A stretch of DNA of 64,000 nucleotides from Planctomycetota bacterium (GTDB lineage: Bacteria; Planctomycetota; Phycisphaerae; Sedimentisphaerales; Anaerohalosphaeraceae): contig VGXU01000005.1 of assembly GCA_016873215.1 (NCBI GenBank), positions 17,840 to 81,839 of the forward strand, written 5' to 3'. A program made the position numbers and the translations under genes. The notes under the pieces were generated by a model that did no database searches, was not told the DNA's origin, and worked only from the letters and a program-made list of their open reading frames with translations. Positions 9,088-17,600 of this stretch are shown here, in pieces (positions within the stretch are counted from its first letter, which is position 1; the number at the start of each line of letters is the position of its first letter).

Positions 9088-10078
9088 ATTTTGCCATGAG
9101 CAGAACGGATTGCGCCGCAGCCAGACGAATATAGATGGACTGACTGTTTAAAGCTTTAGCCAGATACCCGGTCAGTTCGGTGGCATTCATTCGGCCAATC
9201 GCCATCACGCCGGCACTGGCGGCTATTGTGGGCTGATTCAAGTCCGGGTTGGTCTGGAAATAGGAAACCAGTTGCTTCATTCCGCCCTGGTCACCCAGTT
9301 TGCCAAGCTCCCCGGCTGCACGGAGACGGACTTCAAGAATATCATCCTTCAGCATCGTCTGAATGGCTTCTCTGGCCTCTGTTGTACCCAAAGCCATCAT
9401 TCCCTGAATGCCCACCACACGGTCATCGGCGTATTTACTGATTAGCAGTGGCCAGAGTTTGGATCGGTAAATCCGGACGTCCTGAAGCCGAGCCAGCGAC
9501 TCAACCGCCTGCATACGCACACGGTCCGTCGTTTCGGTGTCGCCAATGGCCTGATACATTAGCTCTATATCGTCCCGGTTTTGCAGTTTGCCAAGCAGCA
9601 GCAGGGCGTTGGCACGCACGACCGGATCGGTACTGACGGCCGCGGCGCGAATTTTTGGGTAAAAGGATGTTTCGCCCAGCCGAATCATCGCGTAGGCTGC
9701 GGCTATCCGAACATTTTCATCCCCATCTTCAAGGGCTTTTTTCAGCCGGTCTTTGCAGTTATCACAGGTCAAATCGCCCGCGGCGATAGCGGCCGCGAAA
9801 CGAACCACCATGGAAGAATCATCCAGTTTTCCAAGAATTTCAGGCATCAACTGCCGCTGCTGTGTTTCTGCGGCAATTTCGATCGCGTGACTACGCATAG
9901 AAGCGCTGCTGTCGGAAAACGCCGTCTGGGTAATCGTCAGTGCCTTGCTCTTTAGCCGAGATACAGGCACCGGCGAGAGAAGAGGCGAAGTTTCCGTTTT
10001 TATTTCCGTTTTTTGATGATGCGAACAGCCGCAAACTGCGATTATCCCAATCAAAAACGTATGCAAAATCCGTTTCAT
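9086..10078 (-). CDS. HEAT-repeat lipoprotein
   Basis: The 330-residue product starts with a signal sequence and lipobox (IIAVCGC, Cys18) and then consists of about eight HEAT or PBS-lyase-like helical repeats, for example VVRFAAAIAAGDL and NVRIAAAYAMIRLGE. HEAT arrays usually serve as protein-binding scaffolds. The open frame extends further upstream, but the ATG at 10078 overlaps the lnt stop by one base (TAATG) and directly starts a signal peptide, so translational coupling to lnt is expected. The partner protein is unknown. Confidence 0.85.
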   Translation of the reverse strand: MKRILHTFLIGIIAVCGCSHHQKTEIKTETSPLLSPVPVSRLKSKALTITQTAFSDSSASMRSHAIEIAAETQQRQLMPEILGKLDDSSMVVRFAAAIAAGDLTCDNCKDRLKKALEDGDENVRIAAAYAMIRLGETSFYPKIRAAAVSTDPVVRANALLLLGKLQNRDDIELMYQAIGDTETTDRVRMQAVESLARLQDVRIYRSKLWPLLISKYADDRVVGIQGMMALGTTEAREAIQTMLKDDILEVRLRAAGELGKLGDQGGMKQLVSYFQTNPDLNQPTIAASAGVMAIGRMNATELTGYLAKALNSQSIYIRLAAAQSVLLMAK

Positions 10079-11784
10079 TACTTTTTCCTTTCTGTTCGTT
10101 TCTCCATAACGGCCATCATCACTATCAGGCAAACCGCAATTGACGGCAGTTTGTCAATCCAGTCTCCAAAACGCGAGTAAAAGGTTATTCGGTTATCCAG
10201 CGGCACGGCATCAACAAACCAGCCGGCCATACCCTGACGAGCCATTCCCTTTATCGGCAAATTACCCGCAAGATATTGATTTTGTATTTTCCCGCGGGGG
10301 TCTATCAGGCAGCTAATGCCCGTATTGACGCTGCGAACCAGTGAAATCCGATTTTCTATGCAGCGAAAAACGCAAATCGCCGTCCGCTGGGCCAGTTCCA
10401 CCGAAGGTCTCACTTTGCCGTCCCTAAACCGCACATACCACCCGTCATTGCTGATATTGACTAACCAATCCGCCTGCTTGTCGCCGTCTTTATAAATCAT
10501 TTTGCGGGCGATGGCCGGGTCGGTATCTTCGTAGCAAATCAATACGCCGAAACGATAACCCCGGTTTTCCAGCCGCACCGGAAACAAAGTGTATTCCGTG
10601 CCCCGCGTCAGCGTATAATCAAAATCATAAGGATTCAGACCCATAAACAGCTTATACAGCGGCGGAAAAGTCTTCTTGAAGGGGATAAACTCTCCGAACG
10701 GCACCAAATGGATTTTATCGTAACGCAGGCTGCTTTGTTCGCCGTCCGGTTTGTACAAATAAGCGGAATTGAATCGCTCCGTCACCTCCAACTCGCCGTT
10801 GACCTCGCCCACGTTGGCTCCATCAGCGCCGACCAGCAAATAGCATTGCGTCCGTCCGGCATACTCTGCGATTTGCCGGTTAAATCGCACCGGCTTGCTG
10901 TTCGGATCCCAATACATTCGATAGCCCGGATTCAGCGTCGTCAGTACCATCGTCTCCGGCCATATCACCATCTTTGCACCCGCGTCGATGCACTGGTCGC
11001 TCTGTTTGAACAAATCATCCAATATCGCCTGTGCGTTTTTCGGTTCTTCCTTCACCGCCGAAGGAACGTTCGGCTGAACCACGCCGATTCTGGCCGGTGA
11101 AATGGACGGCGGTAAGAGCATTGCTTGCCGTCCGTACAGAAATGCTGCCAGTATCAGCACCGCAACCGCTGTGGCTTCGAGCTCCAGACGCTTTAGCCCC
11201 TTTTTCTCCCGCGCGAATTTTAGTCCATCAATCAGCACGCCATTGACCATTGCAATCAAAACGGAAATACCGAACGTGCCGAACAGATCCGCGATTTGAA
11301 TTAGCGTGGTATTGGCATATTGGCTGTGCGCCAGAAAATACCAGTTGAAGCCGGTAAAGAGAAAGGACTGAACCGACTCCGCTCCCACAAACAAAATCGG
11401 CAGCGCAATTATCATCGGCCAGTTCTTCGCCCGCAAATACCGCACACCCAATGCCAGCAGCGGCCAATAAATCGCCTGCCACAGTGCAAAACACACATAC
11501 CCCGGCCCCGTGATTGGTATCAGCCAATACAGGTTGCCCAGCCAATACACAAACGACACGATGTAGGCTGCAGGTATCAGTGTTTTTTTCGATGTCTGCG
11601 GTTTGCACACCATCGCAAACGGCACCAGCGCAAACCACGCCAGATACGACAGACTCCACGGTGCCTGACAAAACGTCAGCAGCAGGGCGGAAACTGCAAA
11701 TCCGGCGGAAATTTGCAGAGTGAATATATAATTCTGCCTTCCACCTTCTGCCTTCTGGCTATTATTTATTTTCTTATGACCCAC
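10078..11784 (-). CDS. lnt: Apolipoprotein N-acyltransferase
   Basis: Lnt adds the third acyl chain to the N-terminal cysteine of lipoproteins in the inner membrane. The 568-residue protein has an N-terminal block of about seven membrane helices, then a periplasmic nitrilase-fold domain with the catalytic triad Glu277 (in WPET), Lys357 (in YDKIHLVPFGE) and Cys417 (in ICYED). The start appears to be GTG at 11784, inside the last codons of the upstream methyltransferase gene (19-base overlap). An intact Lnt fits a diderm envelope and the lipoproteins encoded in this window. Confidence 0.93.
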   Translation of the reverse strand: MGHKKINNSQKAEGGRQNYIFTLQISAGFAVSALLLTFCQAPWSLSYLAWFALVPFAMVCKPQTSKKTLIPAAYIVSFVYWLGNLYWLIPITGPGYVCFALWQAIYWPLLALGVRYLRAKNWPMIIALPILFVGAESVQSFLFTGFNWYFLAHSQYANTTLIQIADLFGTFGISVLIAMVNGVLIDGLKFAREKKGLKRLELEATAVAVLILAAFLYGRQAMLLPPSISPARIGVVQPNVPSAVKEEPKNAQAILDDLFKQSDQCIDAGAKMVIWPETMVLTTLNPGYRMYWDPNSKPVRFNRQIAEYAGRTQCYLLVGADGANVGEVNGELEVTERFNSAYLYKPDGEQSSLRYDKIHLVPFGEFIPFKKTFPPLYKLFMGLNPYDFDYTLTRGTEYTLFPVRLENRGYRFGVLICYEDTDPAIARKMIYKDGDKQADWLVNISNDGWYVRFRDGKVRPSVELAQRTAICVFRCIENRISLVRSVNTGISCLIDPRGKIQNQYLAGNLPIKGMARQGMAGWFVDAVPLDNRITFYSRFGDWIDKLPSIAVCLIVMMAVMEKRTERKK

Positions 11785-12743
11785 GTCGTTAGTTCCTTCA
11801 GGGCGTTTTGAATCAGGCTGCGATTGTAGTCTTTCTGATTATTCATCCGCAAATGAAATTGTTTTGCAAATAACTCCAGCAAAAAGGGTTCCTCTAAAAG
11901 AACCTTTGTATCTATTCCCATTTCCACATACAGCCGCTTGAGTTCAAACGACTCTTTCGTGGTTAGCTTCCCGTTGTCGCTTTCCTGCGGTGTTTCAATT
12001 TCTTCCAGCCGGAGGATGGCGTTTTTGACGTAATCATCGGAGGTGTCGATGCTGCAATAATCCCGCCCAAGCTGTTTTGCCGCCGCCGCGGTGGTGCCGG
12101 AGCCGCTGAATGGGTCCAGCACGAGGTCGCCGGGTCTGGAGCTTGTCGCAATAATCCGGGCCAGCAGCAGTTCCGGCATCTGGCACGGGTGCCAGCCTTC
12201 ACGTTCCTTAAACGTACCGCAGACGCGCGAATAACACGTCCACGTGTCGCTGGGAATTTTACCCCGGCCGTCGGCGCGGGCGTCGTTGTAAAGTAATTGC
12301 CGGTCGGACGGCACACGGATGGCGTAATCGTTAAAGACAAAATTTTTCACGTCTTTGACGAAGTAAAGGATGTGCGTATGCGACTTGGCGAATTTCTGCG
12401 TTGTCTGCTGGCCGAAAGTATAATGCCAGATAATCCAGTTTCGTACGGTTAGCCCCAGCTCTTCGCCGATGAGCCGGATATGGGCGGCATAATCGTCGGC
12501 GATGGCGACATAGAGCGAACCGTGAGCCTTAAGAACCTGCACGCAGGCCGTCATCCAGTCCCGCGTCCAGGCTAAATAATTATTCTTTTCGAGCTTGTCG
12601 TGGTACTTGTCGTAGCGAAACCCGACATTGAACGGCGGGTCGGCGAATACCAAATCCGCAAACGGCTCACGGATAGCGCCGAGCAGGTCGATACAATCGC
12701 CGCACAGGATTTTATTCCGATACTCTTGCATAGCGAGTATCAT
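11766..12743 (-). CDS. Site-specific DNA methyltransferase (beta-class, N4/N6 amino)
   Basis: This 325-residue enzyme carries the catalytic DPPF motif at 35-38 ahead of the AdoMet-binding FSGSGTT motif at 212-218. That order is typical of beta-class amino-methyltransferases, which modify cytosine N4 or adenine N6. A variable target-recognition region (about 140-195) lies between. No restriction endonuclease gene is next to it, so it looks like an orphan methylase with possible regulatory or protective roles. Its end overlaps the lnt start. An internal ATG at 12731 is an alternative start; neither has a clear ribosome site. Confidence 0.88.
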   Translation of the reverse strand: MILAMQEYRNKILCGDCIDLLGAIREPFADLVFADPPFNVGFRYDKYHDKLEKNNYLAWTRDWMTACVQVLKAHGSLYVAIADDYAAHIRLIGEELGLTVRNWIIWHYTFGQQTTQKFAKSHTHILYFVKDVKNFVFNDYAIRVPSDRQLLYNDARADGRGKIPSDTWTCYSRVCGTFKEREGWHPCQMPELLLARIIATSSRPGDLVLDPFSGSGTTAAAAKQLGRDYCSIDTSDDYVKNAILRLEEIETPQESDNGKLTTKESFELKRLYVEMGIDTKVLLEEPFLLELFAKQFHLRMNNQKDYNRSLIQNALKELTTWVIRK

Positions 12744-12774
12744 ACAGGCAATCGGCTGGTTTGCAAGAATGTCC

Positions 12775-13452
12775 TTATGGATTGCTCATCAGGCGGGTTA
12801 GTGTCTCGATGGTGATTGCCGAAAAATCAGGATACTTCGCCGCCGCGTCGTATGTCTCTTTCAACTCCATTTCCTCCGTCCCGGCCGTGATGGCAATGTA
12901 TTTCATCCCCGCATTCCGGCACGCCCGAAACCCCGACGCCGAATCATCAAATACTAAACACCGCCCCGGCGGATAACCCAGCCCGTTCGCCGCCCGCAGC
13001 AGGCTCTCCGGGTCGGGTTTGCCCATTTTGACCATATCCCGGTTGATGGCGACCTTGAAAAACCGCTGCAGATTCAGCCCATCCAGCACAAAATCCACAT
13101 TCTCTTTCGACGAATTTGACGCTATGCCGCAGGGAATGCCCGCCTGTTCCAGTTCCTTCAAAAGCCGCCGCAGCCCCGCAATCTCCCGCAAGTGAGGCGC
13201 AAACGTCTTGCGATACAGTTTTTCTTTCTCATCGGCGATTTTCTCTATCAATTCCGCCGATGCGTCCGCGCCGAACAAATTTTGTATAATCTTATCGTTG
13301 CTCCGGGCATGGACTTTATCGTGATACTCCTGCTCCGACAGCTTCATACCATACTGACTGTCTAAAAGCTCCAGCCATACGCCCTTATGTACCGCCGTAT
13401 TGTTAACCATCGTTCCGTCAACATCAAAAATCGCTGCAAACGAATTTTTCAT
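12775..13452 (-). CDS. HAD-superfamily hydrolase (beta-phosphoglucomutase-like)
   Basis: This 225-residue protein has the HAD nucleophile motif DVDGT (Asp10, Asp12), a helical cap, the threonine/serine motif (GIASNSSK), a conserved lysine in KMGKPDPE and the acidic motif FDDSASG. This arrangement belongs to the subfamily I phosphatases and phosphomutases (PgmB/GPP-like), which act on sugar phosphates or related small phosphoesters. The substrate cannot be decided from the sequence. It lies 31 bases upstream of the methyltransferase start. Confidence 0.88.
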   Translation of the reverse strand: MKNSFAAIFDVDGTMVNNTAVHKGVWLELLDSQYGMKLSEQEYHDKVHARSNDKIIQNLFGADASAELIEKIADEKEKLYRKTFAPHLREIAGLRRLLKELEQAGIPCGIASNSSKENVDFVLDGLNLQRFFKVAINRDMVKMGKPDPESLLRAANGLGYPPGRCLVFDDSASGFRACRNAGMKYIAITAGTEEMELKETYDAAAKYPDFSAITIETLTRLMSNP

Positions 13453-13519
13453 CCTCGGTTGTACCTCTCTCAGTTGTGTTATTCCACTTTAGAAAACGTC
13501 AATAGGTGGAGGGTGATTT

Positions 13520-14071
13520 TTATTCCGCCAGCATCGGCTCCGCAACCTGCTTTTTCCGCTCCGACCCAAAGAGAACCTCCACCACCGCCAGCGAAAATTC
13601 CAGTGCCGTCCCCGGCCCCTGACTGGTGATGAAATGACCATCCCTGACAACGCGCTTGCCCGCCGCCGATTTGTCCGGCAGCGTATCTTGAAACGACGGA
13701 TAACACGTCGCCTTACGTCCATTCAGCAGTCCGTGAGGGGCCAGTACCACCGCCGGCGATGCGCATATCGCCGCAATCAGCCTTTTGGCCTTATCCTGCT
13801 CTTTAAGCAACTCAGTCAACGCCGCACAGTCCCGCAAATGTTCTGCTCCGGGCATCCCGCCGGGCAGGGCGATACAGTCATACATTTTTCCCGTACAATC
13901 CTTAATTAACACATCCGCCACTAATTTCACCTTGCGTGATGCGATAACTTGAAGCCCCGACACAGACGCCACAGTCACCTGCGCTCCCGCCCGCCGAAGC
14001 GTATCGATAATTGTCACGGCCTCCAGTTCTTCCGTTCCATCGGCAATCGGTACGAGCACAGTTTTATTCAT
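13520..14071 (-). CDS. DJ-1/PfpI family protein
   Basis: This 183-residue protein belongs to the DJ-1/ThiJ/PfpI superfamily, whose members act as protein or glyoxal deglycases and oxidative-stress sensors. The reactive cysteine is Cys103 in AAICASP, and the supporting glutamate is Glu17 in DGTEELE, as in human DJ-1. The ATG at 14071 was chosen because it has an AGGAG site; the open frame runs ten codons further upstream. It is followed on the same strand by the HAD gene. Confidence 0.9.
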   Translation of the reverse strand: MNKTVLVPIADGTEELEAVTIIDTLRRAGAQVTVASVSGLQVIASRKVKLVADVLIKDCTGKMYDCIALPGGMPGAEHLRDCAALTELLKEQDKAKRLIAAICASPAVVLAPHGLLNGRKATCYPSFQDTLPDKSAAGKRVVRDGHFITSQGPGTALEFSLAVVEVLFGSERKKQVAEPMLAE

Positions 14072-14104
14072 TGTTTGATTCTCCTGTGAAAACGAATCCA
14101 TTTA

Positions 14105-15682
14105 TCAGAACAAATGAAACCAATTAAAATCGCTGGTGAAGACTTTATAATTAATCATTATTTCTGTTCCGGTGATCAATGCACTGATCAGGAAAACCGG
14201 TATAATTGGACTTATACATCCTTTTATTGTTTTTGCGATACAACTTAATCCCTCTACATAAAGAACAAGAAACGGGATCATTGCTCCAAGTATCAGCCGG
14301 CCGGAGGTGAAATAAGGATGAGCCCGTGATGGATACCAGCAGTTTCCGAAATCATAAAGCGTGGAAACACTTCCCAGGAATAAAATAAACAGCAATACGA
14401 TACACAGGTTCATGTGATAGAACAACTTTTGAGATGAAAAGGCCGAAATTTTCTTCAGAAAGCGGCTGCCGATTGTTACAGACAAAAACAACAATGATGA
14501 GAAAACATAAAATAAATCCATACTTTGCCATGCCAGCCGTTGCAGTTTCCAGACCAATTCCCCTCGCCAAAATGTTTTAGTCAGCTCGGATAGAAAATAG
14601 GCCGCACCGACAGGGGTGAAAATGGGGTGATCCCACATCTGGCTGGGTGACTTCGGCGTCCATTGCAGGTGTTTGATTTTTTCTACAGTTCCTGTCGGGT
14701 CATTCAAGGCATAAGCGTTCCATCCATGCCAGCAGGCGATCGGGACAGCAAACGCCAAAATAAGAAGCAGAAGATGTGGAAGATATTTTCTTAGATTGTT
14801 CTCTTTCTGTAATTGTCTCGTTTTTGCCCACAGTATTATTATTACGACGGCAAAAACCGGAAGATTAGATATCTTTGTCAGATAGGTCAGAGCAATGACT
14901 ATCCCTGTGCAAAAATAGAACAGCATGTTTTTTTTGGAAATGTAAACAGAATAAAGCATATAAAGCGAAGTCAGAAACAACAAGGGCGACAAAACGTCGC
15001 TGTTAATGGAATAAAAAACATCCTGGGGGAAAAATACAAGCAGTAAAGGCACACTGATATGCAGACCGGGATTCATGCCGAGGATATTTTTGCAAAACAG
15101 CCATGTCAGCCAGATTAGCAGAACAAAAATACCGATGTTCAAAAACCGAACCCAATAGAGCAGATATCCCCCCTCCAGCCCCAGCAATTTACCCGCATTG
15201 TACCACATGCCTGCTGTGAAATAATAAACCGGCGCGGTAGTAGTTTCGAAGTTTTTTTGGGTTGTCGATTTGACCTCCATGTCTTTGACCAGCATTTTTT
15301 GGATCTTGGTATCAAGCGTCCAAATGGGAGGGCTTGCTTCCGAAGCGGGAATGTTGTTAAAGTATTCATATGTGCCGTAGAGAATTATGGCACGGAGTGA
15401 TTCAGGTGATATTATATTATTGGTACTGCGGGGCAAATAACCATGCGAATACTTGACGACCAGGTCGAAATGAAACTGTTCGTCTACATTGTTAAAGAAA
15501 GGAAACGCTGCACAAAACAAAAAAATACGAAATGCGGCGATCAGACATATCGCGATGATAAACAATTTCTCGTGTTTGACAAGATAAGCGTCAATCCTGT
15601 TTGGTTGAGACTCAGGCCGGTTATTTTGTGCAAAACTGATTGGAGAGGTTTTTGGTCTTGGATTTTTGTGGATTTTATTCAT
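14105..15682 (-). CDS. Polytopic membrane protein, GT-C glycosyltransferase-like
   Basis: This 525-residue protein has about ten to twelve membrane helices. A first extracytoplasmic loop carries an acidic DEQFHF motif (Asp67, Glu68), as in GT-C enzymes and DUF2142-like proteins that transfer sugars from polyprenyl phosphates. It would act in surface polysaccharide or glycoprotein assembly, but the donor and acceptor are unknown. The ATG at 15682 starts 2 bases after the rluB stop with an AGGA site; the 43 extra upstream codons belong to rluB out of frame. Confidence 0.7.
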   Translation of the reverse strand: MNKIHKNPRPKTSPISFAQNNRPESQPNRIDAYLVKHEKLFIIAICLIAAFRIFLFCAAFPFFNNVDEQFHFDLVVKYSHGYLPRSTNNIISPESLRAIILYGTYEYFNNIPASEASPPIWTLDTKIQKMLVKDMEVKSTTQKNFETTTAPVYYFTAGMWYNAGKLLGLEGGYLLYWVRFLNIGIFVLLIWLTWLFCKNILGMNPGLHISVPLLLVFFPQDVFYSINSDVLSPLLFLTSLYMLYSVYISKKNMLFYFCTGIVIALTYLTKISNLPVFAVVIIILWAKTRQLQKENNLRKYLPHLLLLILAFAVPIACWHGWNAYALNDPTGTVEKIKHLQWTPKSPSQMWDHPIFTPVGAAYFLSELTKTFWRGELVWKLQRLAWQSMDLFYVFSSLLFLSVTIGSRFLKKISAFSSQKLFYHMNLCIVLLFILFLGSVSTLYDFGNCWYPSRAHPYFTSGRLILGAMIPFLVLYVEGLSCIAKTIKGCISPIIPVFLISALITGTEIMINYKVFTSDFNWFHLF

Positions 15683-15684
15683 GT

Positions 15685-16542
15685 TTAATCCTGCCGCTTT
15701 GTGACTGCCTGTTTTATAACGGCCGGTTCCTTTCGCACCTTTTTCAAAGTCTTTTCGGCCTGAGTTGCCTTGTATAAATATTCGACCTCGGAGCCTGTCA
15801 AATGCCGCCATTCGCCGGGGCCGAGGCCTTTGAGACGGATATTTCCAATAAAGGTGCGTTTGAGGCTTTTGACCTTAAAGCCCACCCTTGCCATGATGCG
15901 GTGAATCTGGCGGTTGAGACTCTGACTGAGGCTGATTTCAAGGACTGTTTCGAGATTATTGCGACGCAGTACTTTCACGAAGGCCTTCTGGGTTTTGCCT
16001 TCGGACAGCCAGACGCCCGTCTTGATTTTCTCGATGACCTCGCCTTCCACCTTGCCGCGCAGGGTTACTTCGTAGGTCTTGGACAGTTCAAATTTCGGAT
16101 GCGTCAGCCGGTTGGCCAATTCCGAATCATTCGTCAGCAAAATCGCCCCCGTCGTGTCGGCGTCAAGCCGGCCCACGCAGAAAATCCGCTCATCGCAGTC
16201 AATATAATCAATCACCTTGCGCCGACCCTGCGGGTCAAAATTCGTGCAGATGATATTTTTGGGCTTGTTGAACAGAAAATAAACCCGCTGCGGCTTGTGA
16301 AGCCGCCGTCCGTGGACGCGGATATCGTCGGTCTCGGGATCGGCAAAGGCCGGCAGTTCGCTCAGCGTATGCCCGTTGACCGTCACTGCACCATCCAGAA
16401 TCAGTTCCTCACATTTCCGCCGCGAATCCACGCCCGCCTCCGCAAGAATTTTTTGCAGTCGTATCATCCCGGCAGGGACCTGACGCTCCGGCTTGCCCGC
16501 CTTCTTCCGCGGCTTCGAAAATCGCTTATTAAACATATTCAT
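15685..16542 (-). CDS. rluB: Pseudouridine synthase, RsuA/RluB/RluE/RluF family
   Basis: The 285-residue enzyme isomerises a specific uridine in rRNA to pseudouridine, in 23S rRNA if it is a true RluB. An S4 RNA-binding domain (about 26-72) precedes the catalytic domain, whose nucleophile is Asp127 in GRLDADTTG. The N terminus is a basic extension of about 24 residues and the C-terminal tail is lysine rich. ATG codons at 16542 and 16536 are both possible starts. RluB is the most likely member, but RluE/RluF-type specificity cannot be excluded. Confidence 0.88.
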   Translation of the reverse strand: MNMFNKRFSKPRKKAGKPERQVPAGMIRLQKILAEAGVDSRRKCEELILDGAVTVNGHTLSELPAFADPETDDIRVHGRRLHKPQRVYFLFNKPKNIICTNFDPQGRRKVIDYIDCDERIFCVGRLDADTTGAILLTNDSELANRLTHPKFELSKTYEVTLRGKVEGEVIEKIKTGVWLSEGKTQKAFVKVLRRNNLETVLEISLSQSLNRQIHRIMARVGFKVKSLKRTFIGNIRLKGLGPGEWRHLTGSEVEYLYKATQAEKTLKKVRKEPAVIKQAVTKRQD

Positions 16543-16566
16543 CTCTCTTGTCCATGGTCTATAGTC

Positions 16567-16791
16567 TTATTTGAAAAACCGGCTCACAATCCACATTAGC
16601 AGCGTCAGCACCGCCGACAATACCAAACAGCTTGCAATCGGCACAGATATATGCCAATTCTTCCCGCCCCACGCCAAATCCCCCGGCAGACGAAACAGCC
16701 CAACCTTGCCCAGCAGCATGACCACAATCCCGACGCCGCACAGGAAAAGCCCCGTAATAATAAGCCATCTGCCGATTTGCCACGATTCCAT
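16567..16791 (-). CDS. DUF2905-type small membrane protein
   Basis: The 74-residue protein has two hydrophobic helices joined by a loop reading KVGLFRLPGDLAWGGKN, the hallmark of the DUF2905 family. Members are widespread, of unknown function, and often sit next to tRNA or rRNA-modification genes such as queA and ruvB. Here it is 24 bases upstream of the pseudouridine synthase gene. It ends with a basic FFK tail. Confidence 0.85.
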   Translation of the reverse strand: MESWQIGRWLIITGLFLCGVGIVVMLLGKVGLFRLPGDLAWGGKNWHISVPIASCLVLSAVLTLLMWIVSRFFK

Positions 16792-17000
16792 TTATCTGTC
16801 CTTGACCTGTTGACTATGCCATTATAGCCGGATATAGGCCCAAGGCAATTCTTTTGTGCCATAGCGCATGCACCGACTTACAATTCCCAACCACCTCTTG
16901 CGAAACAGACGCACCGTCATTCCGAACTCCTTGCGGGTGAAAAATCTGTTTGATTCAGAAAAATTCCTCTTTTTTATCCCATCAGAATATTAAAATAACA

Positions 17001-17028
17001 TTGTCAGACGGAAAATTTATAATATAAT
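17001..17028 (+). promoter_or_regulatory. Candidate promoter of the 33-residue lysine-rich protein
   Basis: TTGTCA (17001-17006) and a perfect TATAAT (17023-17028) are separated by 16 bases. The predicted transcript begins about 50 bases before the small gene at 17086, so that gene seems to be an independent unit. Confidence 0.6.
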
Positions 17029-17085
17029 CAGGACAGTGAAGAACACGAAGCTCTAAAAGAGGATGCAGTCACGAAAGGGATTTTT

Positions 17086-17187
17086 ATGTCTAAAAGTCAT
17101 GATGTAAAAAAAGATGTAAAGAAGAAGCCGCAGAAAACGCTGAAAGAAAAACGGCTTGAGAAACAGGCCAAAAGGGCCGCAAAATAA
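17086..17187 (+). CDS. Small lysine-rich protein (33 residues)
   Basis: The gene is too short for ordinary gene callers but has a promoter, an AAGGGA ribosome site and a downstream terminator of its own. It encodes 33 residues, about 40 percent lysine with interspersed alanine, glutamate and arginine, beginning MSKSHDVKKD. It should be a free basic helix. Similar short MSKxHD/KK proteins occur as uncharacterised conserved families in many bacteria; a nucleic-acid-binding or ribosome-associated role is a guess. The antisense frame over this gene is not credible. Confidence 0.7.
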   Translation: MSKSHDVKKDVKKKPQKTLKEKRLEKQAKRAAK

Positions 17188-17220
17188 CACAACCAGCCCC
17201 CGGCCGCCTCCGGCGGATTG

Positions 17221-17278
17221 CACACGCGAACAATTAAAATATAGCACAGTCGCCCAGTCTGTGTTCGCGCGTGTTTTT
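17221..17278 (+). terminator. Candidate terminator after the lysine-rich gene
   Basis: CGCGAACA (17225-17232) pairs with TGTTCGCG (17262-17269), with further imperfect pairing outward, followed by TTTTT at 17274-17278. The loop contains a copy of the TAGCACAG hairpin repeat also seen near 41870. Confidence 0.55.
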
Positions 17279-17318
17279 AAACAAGATAGACAGGATAAGC
17301 TTTAACCCGCCATTTTCC

Positions 17319-17600
17319 TCAAATCTCTTCCGGCCAATACCCTGCAAAATCTGCATAATCTTTCAAATCCACGGTTCCGCCGTCATTCAAATCTGCTCCC
17401 TCACAGTTACCCGTTGCCGCACAATCCGCTCGCAGCCATCGTTGGGCCAGATAGAAAAATCCTCCATGCTTCGTGTGTCAACCGATACATAGGGTTTTTG
17501 AATGCGGGTCAGGTATTCACCAAGCTCTTTAAGATTGGCAAAGACGTTCATGGCCGGCAAGAAATTTTCCACGAAGGCGTTTTTAATCACTTTTCCCGGC
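17319..17600 (-). pseudogene. Decayed dockerin-type protein C terminus
   Basis: Read on the minus strand, one frame gives DTRSMEDFSI and a second frame, one base out, continues with LAQRWLRADC, then GADLNDGGTVDLKDYADF and a TGA stop at 17321-17319. Joined, these form the typical C-terminal tail of Phycisphaerae secreted enzymes (two DxNxDGxVDxxD loops with a Cys pair). A single missing base near 17449 separates the frames. No start codon or complete upstream domain exists, so this is a fossil or a frameshifted remnant. It abuts the end of the PocR gene. Confidence 0.65.

Noticed and set aside
17053..17247. Minus-strand frame over the lysine-rich miniprotein
   Set aside because: Phenylalanine-rich shadow of the lysine codons; the plus strand has promoter, ribosome site and terminator.
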